Source: Cohnella ginsengisoli
GTDB lineage: Bacteria > Bacillota > Bacilli > Paenibacillales > Paenibacillaceae
Length of the DNA stretch: 64,000 nucleotides
Reading direction: 5' to 3'
Assembly (NCBI RefSeq): GCF_029525555.1
Contig: NZ_JAPDHZ010000003.1
Span: 1,302,001-1,366,000, forward strand
Under the pieces are notes generated by a model that saw only the letters and a list, made by a program, of their open reading frames with translations, was not told the origin of the DNA and did not search any database. Both the position numbers and the translations under genes were made by a program. Each line of letters begins with the position of its first letter. The first letter of the stretch is position 1. Positions 46,641 to 56,173 of the stretch are shown here, in pieces.

Positions 46641-49600
46641 GTGCGTCAGAAGCTGCAATATACCCCGCCGTCCAACGGCTATCCCGAATGGAACAACAAC
46701 CCCGACGTCTTCCAGCTGAACCGGTTGGAAGCGCATTCCCATATGATGGCATTTCCATCCGCCGAAGGCGTTCTCGCAGGGGATCCGACCGCCTCGCCCT
46801 ATTTCCTTTCCTTGAACGGCACTTGGAAATTCGCCCTCGCGAACACGCCCGACGAGCGCGCGGCCGACTTTTACCGGACAGATTATGACCTGAGCGGCTG
46901 GGCGGACATGCCGGTGCCTTCGCACTGGCAGTTCCAGGGCTACGATTACCCGCACTATACGAATGTACGCTACCCTTGGGCCGAGCGTGAACCCGAGCTC
47001 AAGCCGCCGTTCGCGCCTACGGCCTACAACCCGGTCGGCTCTTACGTCCGCTCGTTCGAGGTGCCCGCTTCGTGGGCAGGACAGCCCGTATTTCTAAGCT
47101 TCCAAGGCGTCGAGTCTGCCTTCTACGTCTGGGTCAACGGCGAGCTGGCAGGTTATAGCGAGGACACGTTCACGCCTGCGGAGTTCGACATCACGGCCTA
47201 CCTGACCGAAGGAGAAAACAAGCTGGCCGTCGAGGTGTACCGCTGGTGCGACGCAAGCTGGCTGGAGGATCAGGATTTCTGGCGGCTGTCCGGCATTTTC
47301 CGCGACGTGTACTTGTACTCCGCCCCGGCGCTGCGGGTGTCGGACTTCTTCGCGAAGCCGACGCTGGACGCGGACTATCGCGACGCGGTGCTGGCCGTGG
47401 ACGTGAAGCTGGAAAATTACTACGGCAACCGCTATGACGCGAGCCGACTGGACCTGCAGCTCTACGACGCGTCCGGCCATGCCGTATGGGATGCCGCGCA
47501 CTCGCTGGCCGTCGCTTCCGCATCCGAGGAAGTGCTCGCGCTGACGCTGACCGCCCCGGTGACGGCACCGCTCAAGTGGAGCGCCGAGTCGCCTCATTTA
47601 TACACGCTGGTGCTGTCGCTATATGGCGACGACGGCGCGCTGCTCCATGCGACCGGCTGCCGAGTCGGCTTCCGCGCGTTCGAGCTCAAGGACGGACTCA
47701 TGAAAATCAACGGAGAGCGGATTCTCTTCAAAGGCGTCAACCGCCACGAATTTTCCTGCGATACCGGCCGTGCGCTGGGCAAAGCGGACATGGTCCGCGA
47801 CATCCTGCTCATGAAAACCCACAACGTCAACGCCGTCCGCACGTCGCACTATCCGAATCAGCCGGTTTGGTACGACCTGTGCGACGAATACGGCCTGTAC
47901 GTCATCGACGAGACCAATCTCGAGACGCACGGCAGCTGGGAGTACGGCCAGGAGGAAGAAAAGGAATTCAACGTGCCGGGCAGCAAGCCGGAGTGGCGGG
48001 ACAACGTGCTCGACCGCGCCAACTCGATGATGCAGCGCGACAAGAACCACCCGTCGATCGTCATCTGGTCGCTCGGCAACGAGTCGTTCGGCGGCGAGAA
48101 CTTCATCGCGATGCACGATTTCCTCAAGCAGGCCGATCCGTCGCGCCTCGTGCACTACGAGGGCACGTTCCATCACAGAGCGTACGATGCCGCGTCCGAC
48201 ATCGAGTCGACGATGTACGCCAAGCCGGCGGACGTCGAACACTACGCGCAGAACAAGCCCAAGAAGCCGTATATCCTGTGCGAATACAGCCACGCGATGG
48301 GCAATTCCTGCGGCGGACTTCACTTGTACTGGGAACTGTTCGACAAGTACGACATCCTGCAGGGCGCGTTCATCTGGGACTGGGTCGACCAGGCGATCCG
48401 GACGCGCACGCCCGAGGGCGTGGAGTACCTCGCCTACGGCGGCGACTTCGGCGAGTCCCCGCATGACGGCAACTTCAGCGGCAACGGCCTGCTCTTCGCG
48501 GACCGCACGGTCACGCCCAAGCTGCTCGAGGTCAAAAAGTGCTATCAGAACGCGTCTTGGACGGCAGTCGATCTGCGCGAAGGGCGCTTCAGCGTCCGCA
48601 ACAAGCATCTGTTCACCGACCTGTCGGCATACGCGCTTCACTGGGAGCTCGCGATCGACGGCGAGACGCGCGAGAACGGCACGCTCGAGCTGGCGCTGGC
48701 GCCGGGCGAGACTGCCGAGATCGTCGTTCCGTATACTTGGGACGCGCTGCCGGGCGAAGGAGAAGCGACGCTGCTGCTGTCGCTCGTATTGAAAGCCGAT
48801 ACGGCATGGGCAGAAGCGGGTCATGAGGTCGCGTGGGATCAGTTCGTGCTGAAGGCGCAAACGTCCGTAAGCACGGGCAACGGTTCGCCTGTAGACGCGC
48901 AGGCAGCCGCAGCTAGCGAAAGCGCTGCTGTCGCAGCTGCTACGGTAGTTGCTGCGGAGTCCGGCGGCGCGCTGACGGTGAGCGGCGAACGGTTCGCGCT
49001 GCGCTTCGACCGGACGACCGGCGCGCTGGTCTCCTACGCGGTAGACAGTCGCGAGCTGCTCATCGCGCCGCTGCGCCCTTATTTCTGGCGGCCCGAGACC
49101 GACAACGACCGCGGCAACAAGATGGGCGAGCGCTGCGCGATCTGGCGCGACGCGGGCAGCAGCCTGCAGCTCGTCGGACTGGATGCGCGCGCGTCGGGAG
49201 CGTCGCACGTCGTGACCGCCGCCTATCGGCTCGCGGAAGATGCGTCGAGCGTCGTCACGCTGCGCTACGCGATCGGTCCGGACGGCGCCGTCGAGACGAC
49301 GCAGGAGCTAAGCCCAGGCAGCGACGCGCTGCCCGAGCTGCCGGCGTTCGGCCTGATGTTCGAGCTGGACGGCGCGCTGGACACGGTGTCCTGGTACGGC
49401 CGCGGTCCCCATGAGAACTACTGGGATCGCCGCACCAGCGCGCGCTTGGGTCGTTACGCGGGCAAGGTCGCAGAGCAGTTCGTGCCGTACCTGCGTCCGC
49501 AGGAATGCGGCAACAAGACCGACGTACGCTACGCCGAGCTGACCGGCGACGACGGGCGCGGCCTGCGCTTCGAGAGCGCGCTGCCGTTCGAGCTGAACGC

Positions 49601-49799
49601 CCTTCCTTGGTCGCCGGCCGAGCTTGAGGCGAGTGACCACCCGTACAAGCTGCCGCCGAGCCGCGGCACCATCGTGCGCGTGAACTTCAAGCAGATGGGC
49701 GTCGGCGGCGACGACAGCTGGGGCGCGCCTACGCACGAACGTTACACGCTGCTGGCGAACCGGCCGTACGCGTTCCGGTTTACGTTTAAGCCGGTTTGA
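46641..49799 (+). CDS. lacZ: Beta-galactosidase, GH2 (LacZ type)
   Basis: 1052 residues from a GTG at 46641, eight bases after GAGGAG. Domains in order: sugar-binding jelly roll (PSHWQFQGYDYPHY), Ig-like domain, catalytic TIM barrel with acid/base Glu in WSLGNESFGG and nucleophile Glu in ILCEYSHAMGNS, a linker, and the C-terminal Bgal_small_N domain (YGRGPHENYWDR). An Ala/Ser-rich insert lies near residues 755-775. It hydrolyses terminal beta-galactosides inside the cell; there is no signal peptide. It is a single gene with its own terminator and no frameshift despite its length. Confidence 0.95.
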   Translation: MRQKLQYTPPSNGYPEWNNNPDVFQLNRLEAHSHMMAFPSAEGVLAGDPTASPYFLSLNGTWKFALANTPDERAADFYRTDYDLSGWADMPVPSHWQFQGYDYPHYTNVRYPWAEREPELKPPFAPTAYNPVGSYVRSFEVPASWAGQPVFLSFQGVESAFYVWVNGELAGYSEDTFTPAEFDITAYLTEGENKLAVEVYRWCDASWLEDQDFWRLSGIFRDVYLYSAPALRVSDFFAKPTLDADYRDAVLAVDVKLENYYGNRYDASRLDLQLYDASGHAVWDAAHSLAVASASEEVLALTLTAPVTAPLKWSAESPHLYTLVLSLYGDDGALLHATGCRVGFRAFELKDGLMKINGERILFKGVNRHEFSCDTGRALGKADMVRDILLMKTHNVNAVRTSHYPNQPVWYDLCDEYGLYVIDETNLETHGSWEYGQEEEKEFNVPGSKPEWRDNVLDRANSMMQRDKNHPSIVIWSLGNESFGGENFIAMHDFLKQADPSRLVHYEGTFHHRAYDAASDIESTMYAKPADVEHYAQNKPKKPYILCEYSHAMGNSCGGLHLYWELFDKYDILQGAFIWDWVDQAIRTRTPEGVEYLAYGGDFGESPHDGNFSGNGLLFADRTVTPKLLEVKKCYQNASWTAVDLREGRFSVRNKHLFTDLSAYALHWELAIDGETRENGTLELALAPGETAEIVVPYTWDALPGEGEATLLLSLVLKADTAWAEAGHEVAWDQFVLKAQTSVSTGNGSPVDAQAAAASESAAVAAATVVAAESGGALTVSGERFALRFDRTTGALVSYAVDSRELLIAPLRPYFWRPETDNDRGNKMGERCAIWRDAGSSLQLVGLDARASGASHVVTAAYRLAEDASSVVTLRYAIGPDGAVETTQELSPGSDALPELPAFGLMFELDGALDTVSWYGRGPHENYWDRRTSARLGRYAGKVAEQFVPYLRPQECGNKTDVRYAELTGDDGRGLRFESALPFELNALPWSPAELEASDHPYKLPPSRGTIVRVNFKQMGVGGDDSWGAPTHERYTLLANRPYAFRFTFKPV

Positions 49800-49823
49800 T
49801 TATTAGCGCTAACGCTCATGTAG

Positions 49824-49856
49824 AATGCCCGGCGATGCGATCGCCGGGCATTTTCT
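49824..49856 (+). terminator. Intrinsic terminator after lacZ
   Basis: A perfect 13-bp stem (49824-49836 with 49840-49852), 3-base loop, then TTCTGCG overlapping a short T-run. Confidence 0.85.
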
Positions 49857-49978
49857 GCGTCGAAGACAAGTCTGCGTCCGTTGCGTCGATTGCCTCGCAA
49901 AACAGCTGTCAAAAGGCATTTATTTCATCCAAAAGCCAGCTTCGACGCACGGAGACGGGGCCGCCACCAACGGCGTAC

Positions 49979-50016
49979 AAAAAAGGGACGCGGCAGGTCA
50001 TTCCTGCATCGTCCCG
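49979..50016 (-). terminator. Intrinsic terminator of the pxp operon
   Basis: GGGACG (49985-49990) pairs with CGTCCC (50010-50015), with an inner GCAGG/CCTGC stem. On the minus strand TTTTTTG follows. It lies about 90 bases past the pxpA stop. Confidence 0.75.
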
Positions 50017-50103
50017 TTCCGCCTTATGCCGTCTCCTCGGCTGCGCCGCGCGCCGCGATCAACTTTGGCGCACAGCGAGCGGGCTTCCGCTTGCAATGTC
50101 GCC

Positions 50104-50892
50104 TCATCTTCCCTCTCCGGAAGCTGCCAGCGCCGCTCCGATCGCCTGCACCTTGATGCCGGCTTCGACGAGCTTGCTTCTGATTTTGCCGGCGAGCTCC
50201 ACCGCGTTTGTCCCGTCGCCGTGCACGCAAATCGTATCCGCCCGGATGGCGACGTCGACTTGCTGCTGCGTCAGCACCATTCCGTCGGCGACCATCCGAA
50301 CCACCTGGGCTAGCGAGCGTTCTTCGTCGTCAATGATGGAGTCGGGCAGCCGCCTGGGCGTGAGCGAGCCGTCGGATTGATAGGTCCGGTCGGAAAACAC
50401 TTCGCTCGCCGTACGCAGTCCGATGCGTTCTCCAGCCAAGATCAGCTCGCTGCCCGCCAGGCCGAACAGGATCAGCGACGGGTCGACCCGGTAGACCGCC
50501 TCCGCGATCGCGTTCGCGAGTCCGGCTTGGCGCGCCGCCATGTTATATAGGGAACCGTGCGCCTTCACATGCTGAAGCCGCGCGCCTTCCGCCCTCACGA
50601 AGCCCCATAGCGCGCCGAGCTGATAGACGACCAAATCATAAGCTTCGTCGGGGGCGATATCCATATCCCTGCGACCGAAGCCGATCAGATCCTGCAATCC
50701 CGGATGGGCGCCGAGCGCGACGCCGTTGTCCAGCGCCAGCCGGACCGTGCGGCGCATCGTCGCAGGATCGCCGGCATGGAATCCGCAGGCGATATTGGCC
50801 GATGTCACGTATTTCAACATCTCCTCGTCCCTTCCCAGCTTGTAGGCGCCGAAGCTTTCTCCCAGATCGCAGTTCAGGTCCACCGTTTTCAT
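50104..50892 (-). CDS. pxpA: 5-oxoprolinase subunit A (LamB/YcsF family)
   Basis: 262 residues from ATG 50892, which follows AAGGAAGGAG. The family opens with VDLNCDLGESFGAYKLG, a metal-binding strand, followed by SANIACGFHAGDP, ALGAHPGLQD, VKAHGSLYN and the late CVHGDGTNAVE. With PxpB and PxpC it forms the bacterial ATP-dependent 5-oxoprolinase, which opens pyroglutamate to glutamate. It is the last gene of pxpB-pxpC-pxpA, 87 bases after pxpC. Confidence 0.92.
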   Translation of the reverse strand: MKTVDLNCDLGESFGAYKLGRDEEMLKYVTSANIACGFHAGDPATMRRTVRLALDNGVALGAHPGLQDLIGFGRRDMDIAPDEAYDLVVYQLGALWGFVRAEGARLQHVKAHGSLYNMAARQAGLANAIAEAVYRVDPSLILFGLAGSELILAGERIGLRTASEVFSDRTYQSDGSLTPRRLPDSIIDDEERSLAQVVRMVADGMVLTQQQVDVAIRADTICVHGDGTNAVELAGKIRSKLVEAGIKVQAIGAALAASGEGR

Positions 50893-50978
50893 CGCTAAGC
50901 ACTCCTTCCTTTCGCCGCCATGCATGCGCGACGCTGCCGCATGCCTCCGTACAGCCGTTGTCGTCTTTCGCCATCGTT

Positions 50979-52001
50979 TCACACCTTGCCGTCCACGCCG
51001 GCATTTATGTGTGCCAACGCGCTGCGCAGCATTCGAATCCCGTTTTCCCGTATCAGGTATAGCCGCTGCGCCTCTCTCCATGAGACGCTCCGGAACCGAA
51101 TCCGTTCGCCCAGGTTGGCCTGGGCCAGCAGCGCCAAGTCCACGGACGCGACCTGTGCGATCTTCGGATAGCCCCCTATCGTCTGCCGGTCCGCCATGAG
51201 GACGATCGGCTGGCCGTCGGGCGGTACCTGGACCGTCCCGAAAGTCACCGCAGCGGAAGCGAGTTCCCGTTTCTCCCGCAGTCTCAGGATTTCTCCTGTC
51301 AATCGGTAGCCCATCCTGTCGGATTCGGTACGTATCTGATAGGTCTCATTTAAAAAACGTACTGCGCTATCCTTCTCGAACAAAGCCGCCTCTTGTCCGG
51401 GGACCGCTCGCACCTCCGGATTCGCCGTATAGGAAGGGAGCAGATCCGGAGCGACCGACCAACGGCTGAATGCGACGCCGTCCGCCTCCGCCTCGTCGGC
51501 AAGCAGCGCCGTCAGCGCGCGGTTGGCCGGAGAGGCTGCGCCGACCGGGAGCCGATCGCCCTTTTGCAGCGAGCGTCCCTCCCAGCCGCCGATGCCCGCA
51601 CGCAAGTAAGTGGAGCGGCTGTTCATTCGAACCGGCGCGTCCACGCCGCCCGCGACCGCCAGGTAAGCGCGGCAGCCCAGCCGAACCCGGCCGAACCTCA
51701 GGAGGCTGCCTTCCGGCGCCACGACCGTCTTCCAAAGCGGCACTTCCCGATCGTTCAAGACAGGCGACAGATCGCCGCCGCAGACGGAGATAAGCGTGCG
51801 CTCCGCAAAGTAAATCTCCGGTCCGACCATCGTGATCTCCAGCCCCGCCGCGTTCTCGTCATTGCCGACCAACAGGTTCGAGATCCGCAGGGCGAAGGCG
51901 TCCATCGCGCCGGCGACGATAACGCCGAACTGCTGCGCGCCGTATCGGCCGAGGTCCTGAACCGTCGTCAGCAGCCCGGGCTTCAGGATGATCATGCTCA
52001 T
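50979..52001 (-). CDS. pxpC: 5-oxoprolinase subunit C (biotin-dependent carboxyltransferase-like)
   Basis: 340 residues from ATG 52001, overlapping the pxpB stop by ATGA. Landmarks: MIILKPGLLTTVQDLGRYGAQQFGV, GAMDAFALRISNLLVGND, ISVCGGDLSP, AYLAVAGGVDAP and the C-terminal LMADRQTIGGYPKIAQV. It is the KipA/AHS2 half of the enzyme; with PxpB it forms the ATP-binding part that acts on 5-oxoproline. No frameshift. Confidence 0.92.
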   Translation of the reverse strand: MSMIILKPGLLTTVQDLGRYGAQQFGVIVAGAMDAFALRISNLLVGNDENAAGLEITMVGPEIYFAERTLISVCGGDLSPVLNDREVPLWKTVVAPEGSLLRFGRVRLGCRAYLAVAGGVDAPVRMNSRSTYLRAGIGGWEGRSLQKGDRLPVGAASPANRALTALLADEAEADGVAFSRWSVAPDLLPSYTANPEVRAVPGQEAALFEKDSAVRFLNETYQIRTESDRMGYRLTGEILRLREKRELASAAVTFGTVQVPPDGQPIVLMADRQTIGGYPKIAQVASVDLALLAQANLGERIRFRSVSWREAQRLYLIRENGIRMLRSALAHINAGVDGKV

Positions 52002-52768
52002 CTCCGCGCCGCCTCCCGCCGATCGAATTCTGCCCGGGAGATCGGGCGGAACCGTACGATATCCCCCGCCCGCAGCAGCGCCGGCGGCATGGCGTCCGGC
52101 AGGAACAACGGATCGGGCGTCCTGCCGATGAGCTGCCAGCCGCCCGGCGTGGCGATCGGATACACGCCCGTCTGATCCCCTGCGATGCCGACGGTCCCCG
52201 CCGGTATGGATAATCGCGGCGTCCGCCTGCGCGGCGTCGCGATGCGCTTCGGCAATCCTCCCAGGTAGGCAAAGCCCGGCGCAAAGCCGAGCATGTACAC
52301 CAGATAATCCGCGGAGGCGTGAATCTCGACCACTTCTTCCTCCGACAATCCGTGCGCTGCCGCCACCTCCGGCAGATCGGGACCAAGCTCTCCGCCGTAG
52401 CAAACCGGAATCTCGGTCACGCTCGGCGTGCGCTGAGGCGCGTCCTCCAGCTTCGCCAGCTGATCGCCGAGCCACCCGGCGACCAAGGCAAGCGGATCGG
52501 CGCCCCCCGACGGATCTGCCCCGTCTCCGAGACCCGCGAGCGCCTCGAACGGATCGAAGTATACCGTCACGGACAGGAAGGCAGGGACATACTCGATCAT
52601 GCCGGCGAACCTGTGCCCTTCAAGATGCTCGGCGAGCTGCCGCACCCGGTCGTGCGTCTGCCGGCAGATCGTTTCTCCGAACTGCACCGTGACCGCCGAA
52701 TCGCCGAGCGGCAGCAACTTCGCTTCTAGCACGCCGTATTTGCCGTATTTTTCGCTCCATTCGTTCAT
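51998..52768 (-). CDS. pxpB: 5-oxoprolinase subunit B (KipI/AHS1 family)
   Basis: 256 residues from ATG 52768 (AAGGTGA upstream); an earlier frame start at 52792 lacks a better site. The AHS1 fold is seen as LLPLGDSAVTVQFGE, YVPAFLSVTVYFDP, YLVYMLGFAPGFAYLGGLP, PAGTVGIAGDQTGVYP and PGGWQLIGRTP. It is the first gene of the pxp operon. The Bacillus homologue KipI also inhibits the sporulation kinase KinA, so a second role is possible but not implied here. Confidence 0.92.
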   Translation of the reverse strand: MNEWSEKYGKYGVLEAKLLPLGDSAVTVQFGETICRQTHDRVRQLAEHLEGHRFAGMIEYVPAFLSVTVYFDPFEALAGLGDGADPSGGADPLALVAGWLGDQLAKLEDAPQRTPSVTEIPVCYGGELGPDLPEVAAAHGLSEEEVVEIHASADYLVYMLGFAPGFAYLGGLPKRIATPRRRTPRLSIPAGTVGIAGDQTGVYPIATPGGWQLIGRTPDPLFLPDAMPPALLRAGDIVRFRPISRAEFDRREAARR

Positions 52769-52991
52769 TTCATCATCACCTTGCCTCATCAATCCCGCGC
52801 TATGAAAACGCCGAACTTCGCGTGATTGAGCCCATAATTAAATCTATATTACGATCATTATCCTAGGTACGAAAAATAGCAAGCGGATCTTGGCGTCGGA
52901 CGACGACCATCGCCGCCCAAACGCCGTCCGTTCGGCGAAGACCCTGCTTCGGATCGGACGAGAAGCGTCCGGCGCTGTTTCCGCAGACATA

Positions 52992-53022
52992 CGAAAGCCC
53001 ACCTTCAATTGAGGCGGGCTCT
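52992..53022 (-). terminator. Intrinsic terminator after copA
   Basis: Imperfect stem AGCCCACCTTC/GAGGCGGGCT around AATT, followed on the minus strand by TTCG. It lies 40 bases past the copA stop. Confidence 0.6.
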
Positions 53023-53061
53023 GCGTATGCCGGCTGCTTTATAAACCGGCTTCACTGCCGA

Positions 53062-55612
53062 TCACGGCCGCAGCTTCGCGCGCTGCAGCCGAAGCGCGTT
53101 CAGCACGACGGACACCGAGCTGAGCGCCATCGCCGCGCCGGCGACCCAGGGCGCGAGCAGGCCGATCGCCGCAACCGGGATACCGATCGTATTATAGCCG
53201 AGCGCCCAGAACAGGTTTTGCCGGATGTTGCGCATCGTTAGCCGGCTCATCTCGATCGCGTCCGGAATGCTCGCCAGGTCGCCGCGCATGAGCGTCACGT
53301 CGGCTGCTTCCATCGCGACGTCCGTCCCCGTGCCCACCGCCATGCCCACGTCGGCGGTAGCGAGCGCCGGCGCGTCGTTGATGCCGTCGCCGACCATCGC
53401 GACCTTCCGGCCCGCCGCCTGCAGCTTTTTCACCTCCGCCGCCTTGCCCTCCGGCAGCACCTCGGCCAGCACGCGGGGGGATGCCCGCCTGGCCCGCGAT
53501 CGCCGCCGCCGTGCGGGCGTTGTCGCCCGTGATCATGACGACTTCGATGCCCATGGCCCGGAGACGGGCGACGGCCGCCGCGGAAGTATCCTTCACCGTA
53601 TCCGCCACCGCGATCGTTCCCGCGTAGCGGCCGTCGATCGCCGCGAGCATCGCGGTTTTGCCCGCTTCTTCAAGCCGCGTCATCGCCTCCGATGCCGCCG
53701 CGCCAATCGTCGCGCCCTCGCGCTCCAGCAGGCGCCGCGTGCCGACCAGTACCCGCTTGCCCTCTACGACCGCGAGCACGCCGTAGCCCGGCATCGCCTC
53801 GAAGGACGCGGCTTCAGGAATGGCGATTCCCCGTTCCCGAACGCCCGCTACGATCGCTTCCGCGAGCGGATGCTCGGAGTTTTTTTCCGCCGCGCCGACG
53901 AGTCTCAGCAACCGGGCGACTTTATCCCCCTCGCTCAGAACCCCAGTCGCCTCTTTCCAGGTCTTATCCCCTTCGCTCAGCAACGCCACCGCGAGGTCTG
54001 TGCCCTTCATGCCGCTCCGTACGTCCGCTTCGTCCGCGACCAGCACGTCCGTCAATTCCGGCTTGCCCTTCGTGACGGTACCTGTCTTATCCAGCACGAC
54101 CGTGTCGATGCCCTGCGTCGTCTCCAGATGCTCGCCGCCCTTGAACAGGATGCCGAATTCGGCCGCGCGGCCCGAGCCGGCCATGATCGAAGTCGGCGTC
54201 GCCAAGCCGAGCGCGCAAGGACAGGCGATGACGAGGACCGCGATCGCTTTTTCCAGCGCCCCGGCGAAGTCCCAAGGCTGCACGAAGAAGTACCAGACGA
54301 GGAATGCCGCGACCGCGATGCCGACCACGATCGGCACGAATATGCCGGAGATCGCGTCCGCCACCCGTTGGATCGGCGCCTTCGAGCCTTGCGCTTCCTC
54401 GACGATCTTGACGATCTGCGCGAGCGCCGAGTCTTTGCCGACTTTGGTCGCGCGGACGCGCAGCCGCCCGTTCTTGTTGATGGTCGCGCCGATGACCGCA
54501 TCGCCGGCCTTTTTGCCGACCGGCAAGCTCTCCCCCGTCAGCATCGATTCGTCGACGGACGATTCGCCTTCGAGCACTTCGCCGTCGACCGGCACCTTCT
54601 CGCCCGGTCGCACGAGGACGACGTCCCCGCGCACGACTTCTTCGACCGGAATCGAGCGCTCCGCGCCGTCCCTTACGACCAGGGCCGTTTTGGCCTGCAA
54701 GCCCATCAGCGACTTGATCGCCTCGGACGTACGGCCTTTGGCCAGCCGCTCGAACCATTTGCCGAGCAACACCAACGTGATCAGAATCGAGCTCGTCTCG
54801 AAGTAAAGCGACGGCGCGTGATGGACGCCCATCCCCGAAGACGACCAGTCGATCGTCAGGTACAGGCTGTAGAAGTAAGCGGCCGACGTGCCCAGCGAGA
54901 CGAGGACGTCCATGTTCGCGCTGCCGTTCCGCAGCGCTTTGTATGCGCCAACGTAGAAGCCGCGGCCGATATAGAACTGAACCGGCGTAGCCAAGACCAG
55001 CTGGAACCAAGGATTCATGAACAGCTCCGGCACGTAGATCCACGAGGTGAACGAAAAATGGCCGACCATGCTCCAGAGCAGCGGCAAAGACAACGCGGCG
55101 GAGATCAGCAGCTTGCGCAGTTGGCGGCTTCGTTCGACAGCCCGGCGGTCCGCTCCTGCGGCATCCCCCTGGTCCTTCTTTAACGTCGCCTTGTAGCCGA
55201 GCTGCTCGACCTTCCTTTGCATATCGGCTGACGATACCGCTCCCGGCACGTATTCGACCCGCGCGGTCTCCAGCGCGAGATTCACGGACGCGGCGCTGAC
55301 GCCGGGCAACTTGCCGAGTCCCTTTTCGATCCGGGCGGCGCAGGCCGCGCAGGTCATGCCCTCGATGACGAAGTCCGCCGTCTCCTTCACGGTATCGTAG
55401 CCCAGCTTGCGGATCGTTTCCTCCATCGCATCGACGCCGACGCGCGACGGGTCGTAGCTGACGCTTGCCTTCTCCAGCGCGAAGTTAACATTGGCGGCGT
55501 CGACGCCTTCGAGCTTGCCGAGGCCTTTTTCGATGCGGTTCGCGCAAGCCGCGCAGGTCATGCCCGCGATCGCCAACGTCGCCTGTGCCGTGCCTTGCTG
55601 TTTAGAATCCAT
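53062..55612 (-). CDS. copA: Cu(I)-exporting P1B-type ATPase; one +1 frameshift
   Basis: About 849 residues after restoration. Two N-terminal metal-binding domains carry GMTCAACA (CxxC at residues 20-23 and 88-91). Eight membrane helices include the transport motif VIACPCALGLATP. The phosphorylation site is DKTGTVTKGKP, the nucleotide domain has SEHPLAEAIV, and the hinge is MVGDGINDAPALA. G6 at 53475-53480 should be G5, joining AGQAGIP to RVLAEVLPEGK. A short LSEGDK phrase occurs twice in the nucleotide domain. It exports cuprous ions; CsoR immediately upstream is the expected regulator. Confidence 0.95.
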
Positions 55613-55618
55613 TTTACG

Positions 55619-55636
55619 ATACCCCCCAACCCTATA
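55619..55636 (-). promoter_or_regulatory. CsoR-operator-like site at the copA start
   Basis: On the minus strand TATAGGGTTGGGGGGTAT, differing by two bases (or one shift within the G-run) from the site upstream of csoR. It ends six bases before the copA ATG and overlaps its GGGGGG ribosome site, so a bound repressor could block both transcription and translation initiation. Confidence 0.5.
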
Positions 55637-55654
55637 TCGAAAGCCATAAGAAAA

Positions 55655-55668
55655 CGGCGATATCGCCG
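55655..55668 (-). terminator. Weak intrinsic terminator between csoR and copA
   Basis: CGGCG-ATAT-CGCCG followed on the minus strand by TTTTCTTA. It could reduce read-through from csoR into copA. Confidence 0.45.
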
Positions 55669-55683
55669 CAGGTAGTCGTTGAA

Positions 55684-56037
55684 TTACTTAATCAGCTTGT
55701 TCATCGTCGTCATCAGCTCTGCCAGCACGTCCGTGTCGCCTTCCTGAATTCGCTCGACGACGCAACTCTTGAGATGATGCTCGAGCAGCAGCTTGCCGAC
55801 TCCGTTCAGCGCGGATTGGACGGAGGCGATCTGGTTGAGGACGTCGTCGCAGTAAGTATCCCGCTCGATAAGGCCTTTAATCCCGCGAACCTGTCCTTCG
55901 ATACGGTTCAGTCTGCTGACGAGACTGCTTTTTACTTTGTCGGAGTGGTGGCTTTTGCGCGCTGCGCCGTCGTGATGGCAAGACTCCGCGTCGTCGCTGC
56001 CTATCACCGGCACATGCGGTTCGGAATTATCGTTCAA
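55684..56037 (-). CDS. csoR: Copper-sensing repressor
   Basis: 117 residues, an all-helical CsoR/RcnR-family protein. The Cu(I) ligands Cys-His-Cys are present: Cys in RDTYCDDVLNQ, and His and Cys in LLEHHLKSCVVE. The core begins SRLNRIEGQVRGIKGLIE, diagnostic of the family. The N-terminus carries a 30-residue extension with several His residues and a Cys (ESCHHDGAARKSHH), which might add metal binding. Cu(I) releases it from its operator and turns on copA. The csoR promoter itself contains an operator-like element at 56067-56084. Confidence 0.93.
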   Translation of the reverse strand: MNDNSEPHVPVIGSDDAESCHHDGAARKSHHSDKVKSSLVSRLNRIEGQVRGIKGLIERDTYCDDVLNQIASVQSALNGVGKLLLEHHLKSCVVERIQEGDTDVLAELMTTMNKLIK

Positions 56038-56063
56038 GATCGCGGCCCCCTTTTGTTGACCTC

Positions 56064-56092
56064 ATTATACTCCCCCACCCTATATAACGCAA
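56064..56092 (-). promoter_or_regulatory. csoR promoter with CsoR-like operator in the spacer
   Basis: On the minus strand TTGCGT (56092-56087), 17 bases, TATAAT (56069-56064). The spacer holds the operator-like TATAGGGTGGGGGAGTAT (56084-56067), which overlaps the -10. This placement suits repression by CsoR. Confidence 0.6.
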
Positions 56093-56173
56093 GGTGTTTT
56101 GCCGGAACGCCGACGCCAGGGACAACGACTACGAACGACTAAGGCAACGACTACATGCAGTATCGGTTCCGGC

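Noticed and set aside
46569..46955. Minus-strand frame overlapping the lacZ start
   Set aside because: Lies antisense to the lacZ N-terminus and promoter; no family or ribosome site.
47619..49208. 529-residue frame antisense to lacZ
   Set aside because: The sense strand encodes an intact GH2 enzyme; the antisense frame has no recognisable domain.
53225..55183. 652-residue frame antisense to copA
   Set aside because: A GC-rich shadow frame; Arg/Asp-rich, without motifs, and the opposite strand carries the clear copA gene.
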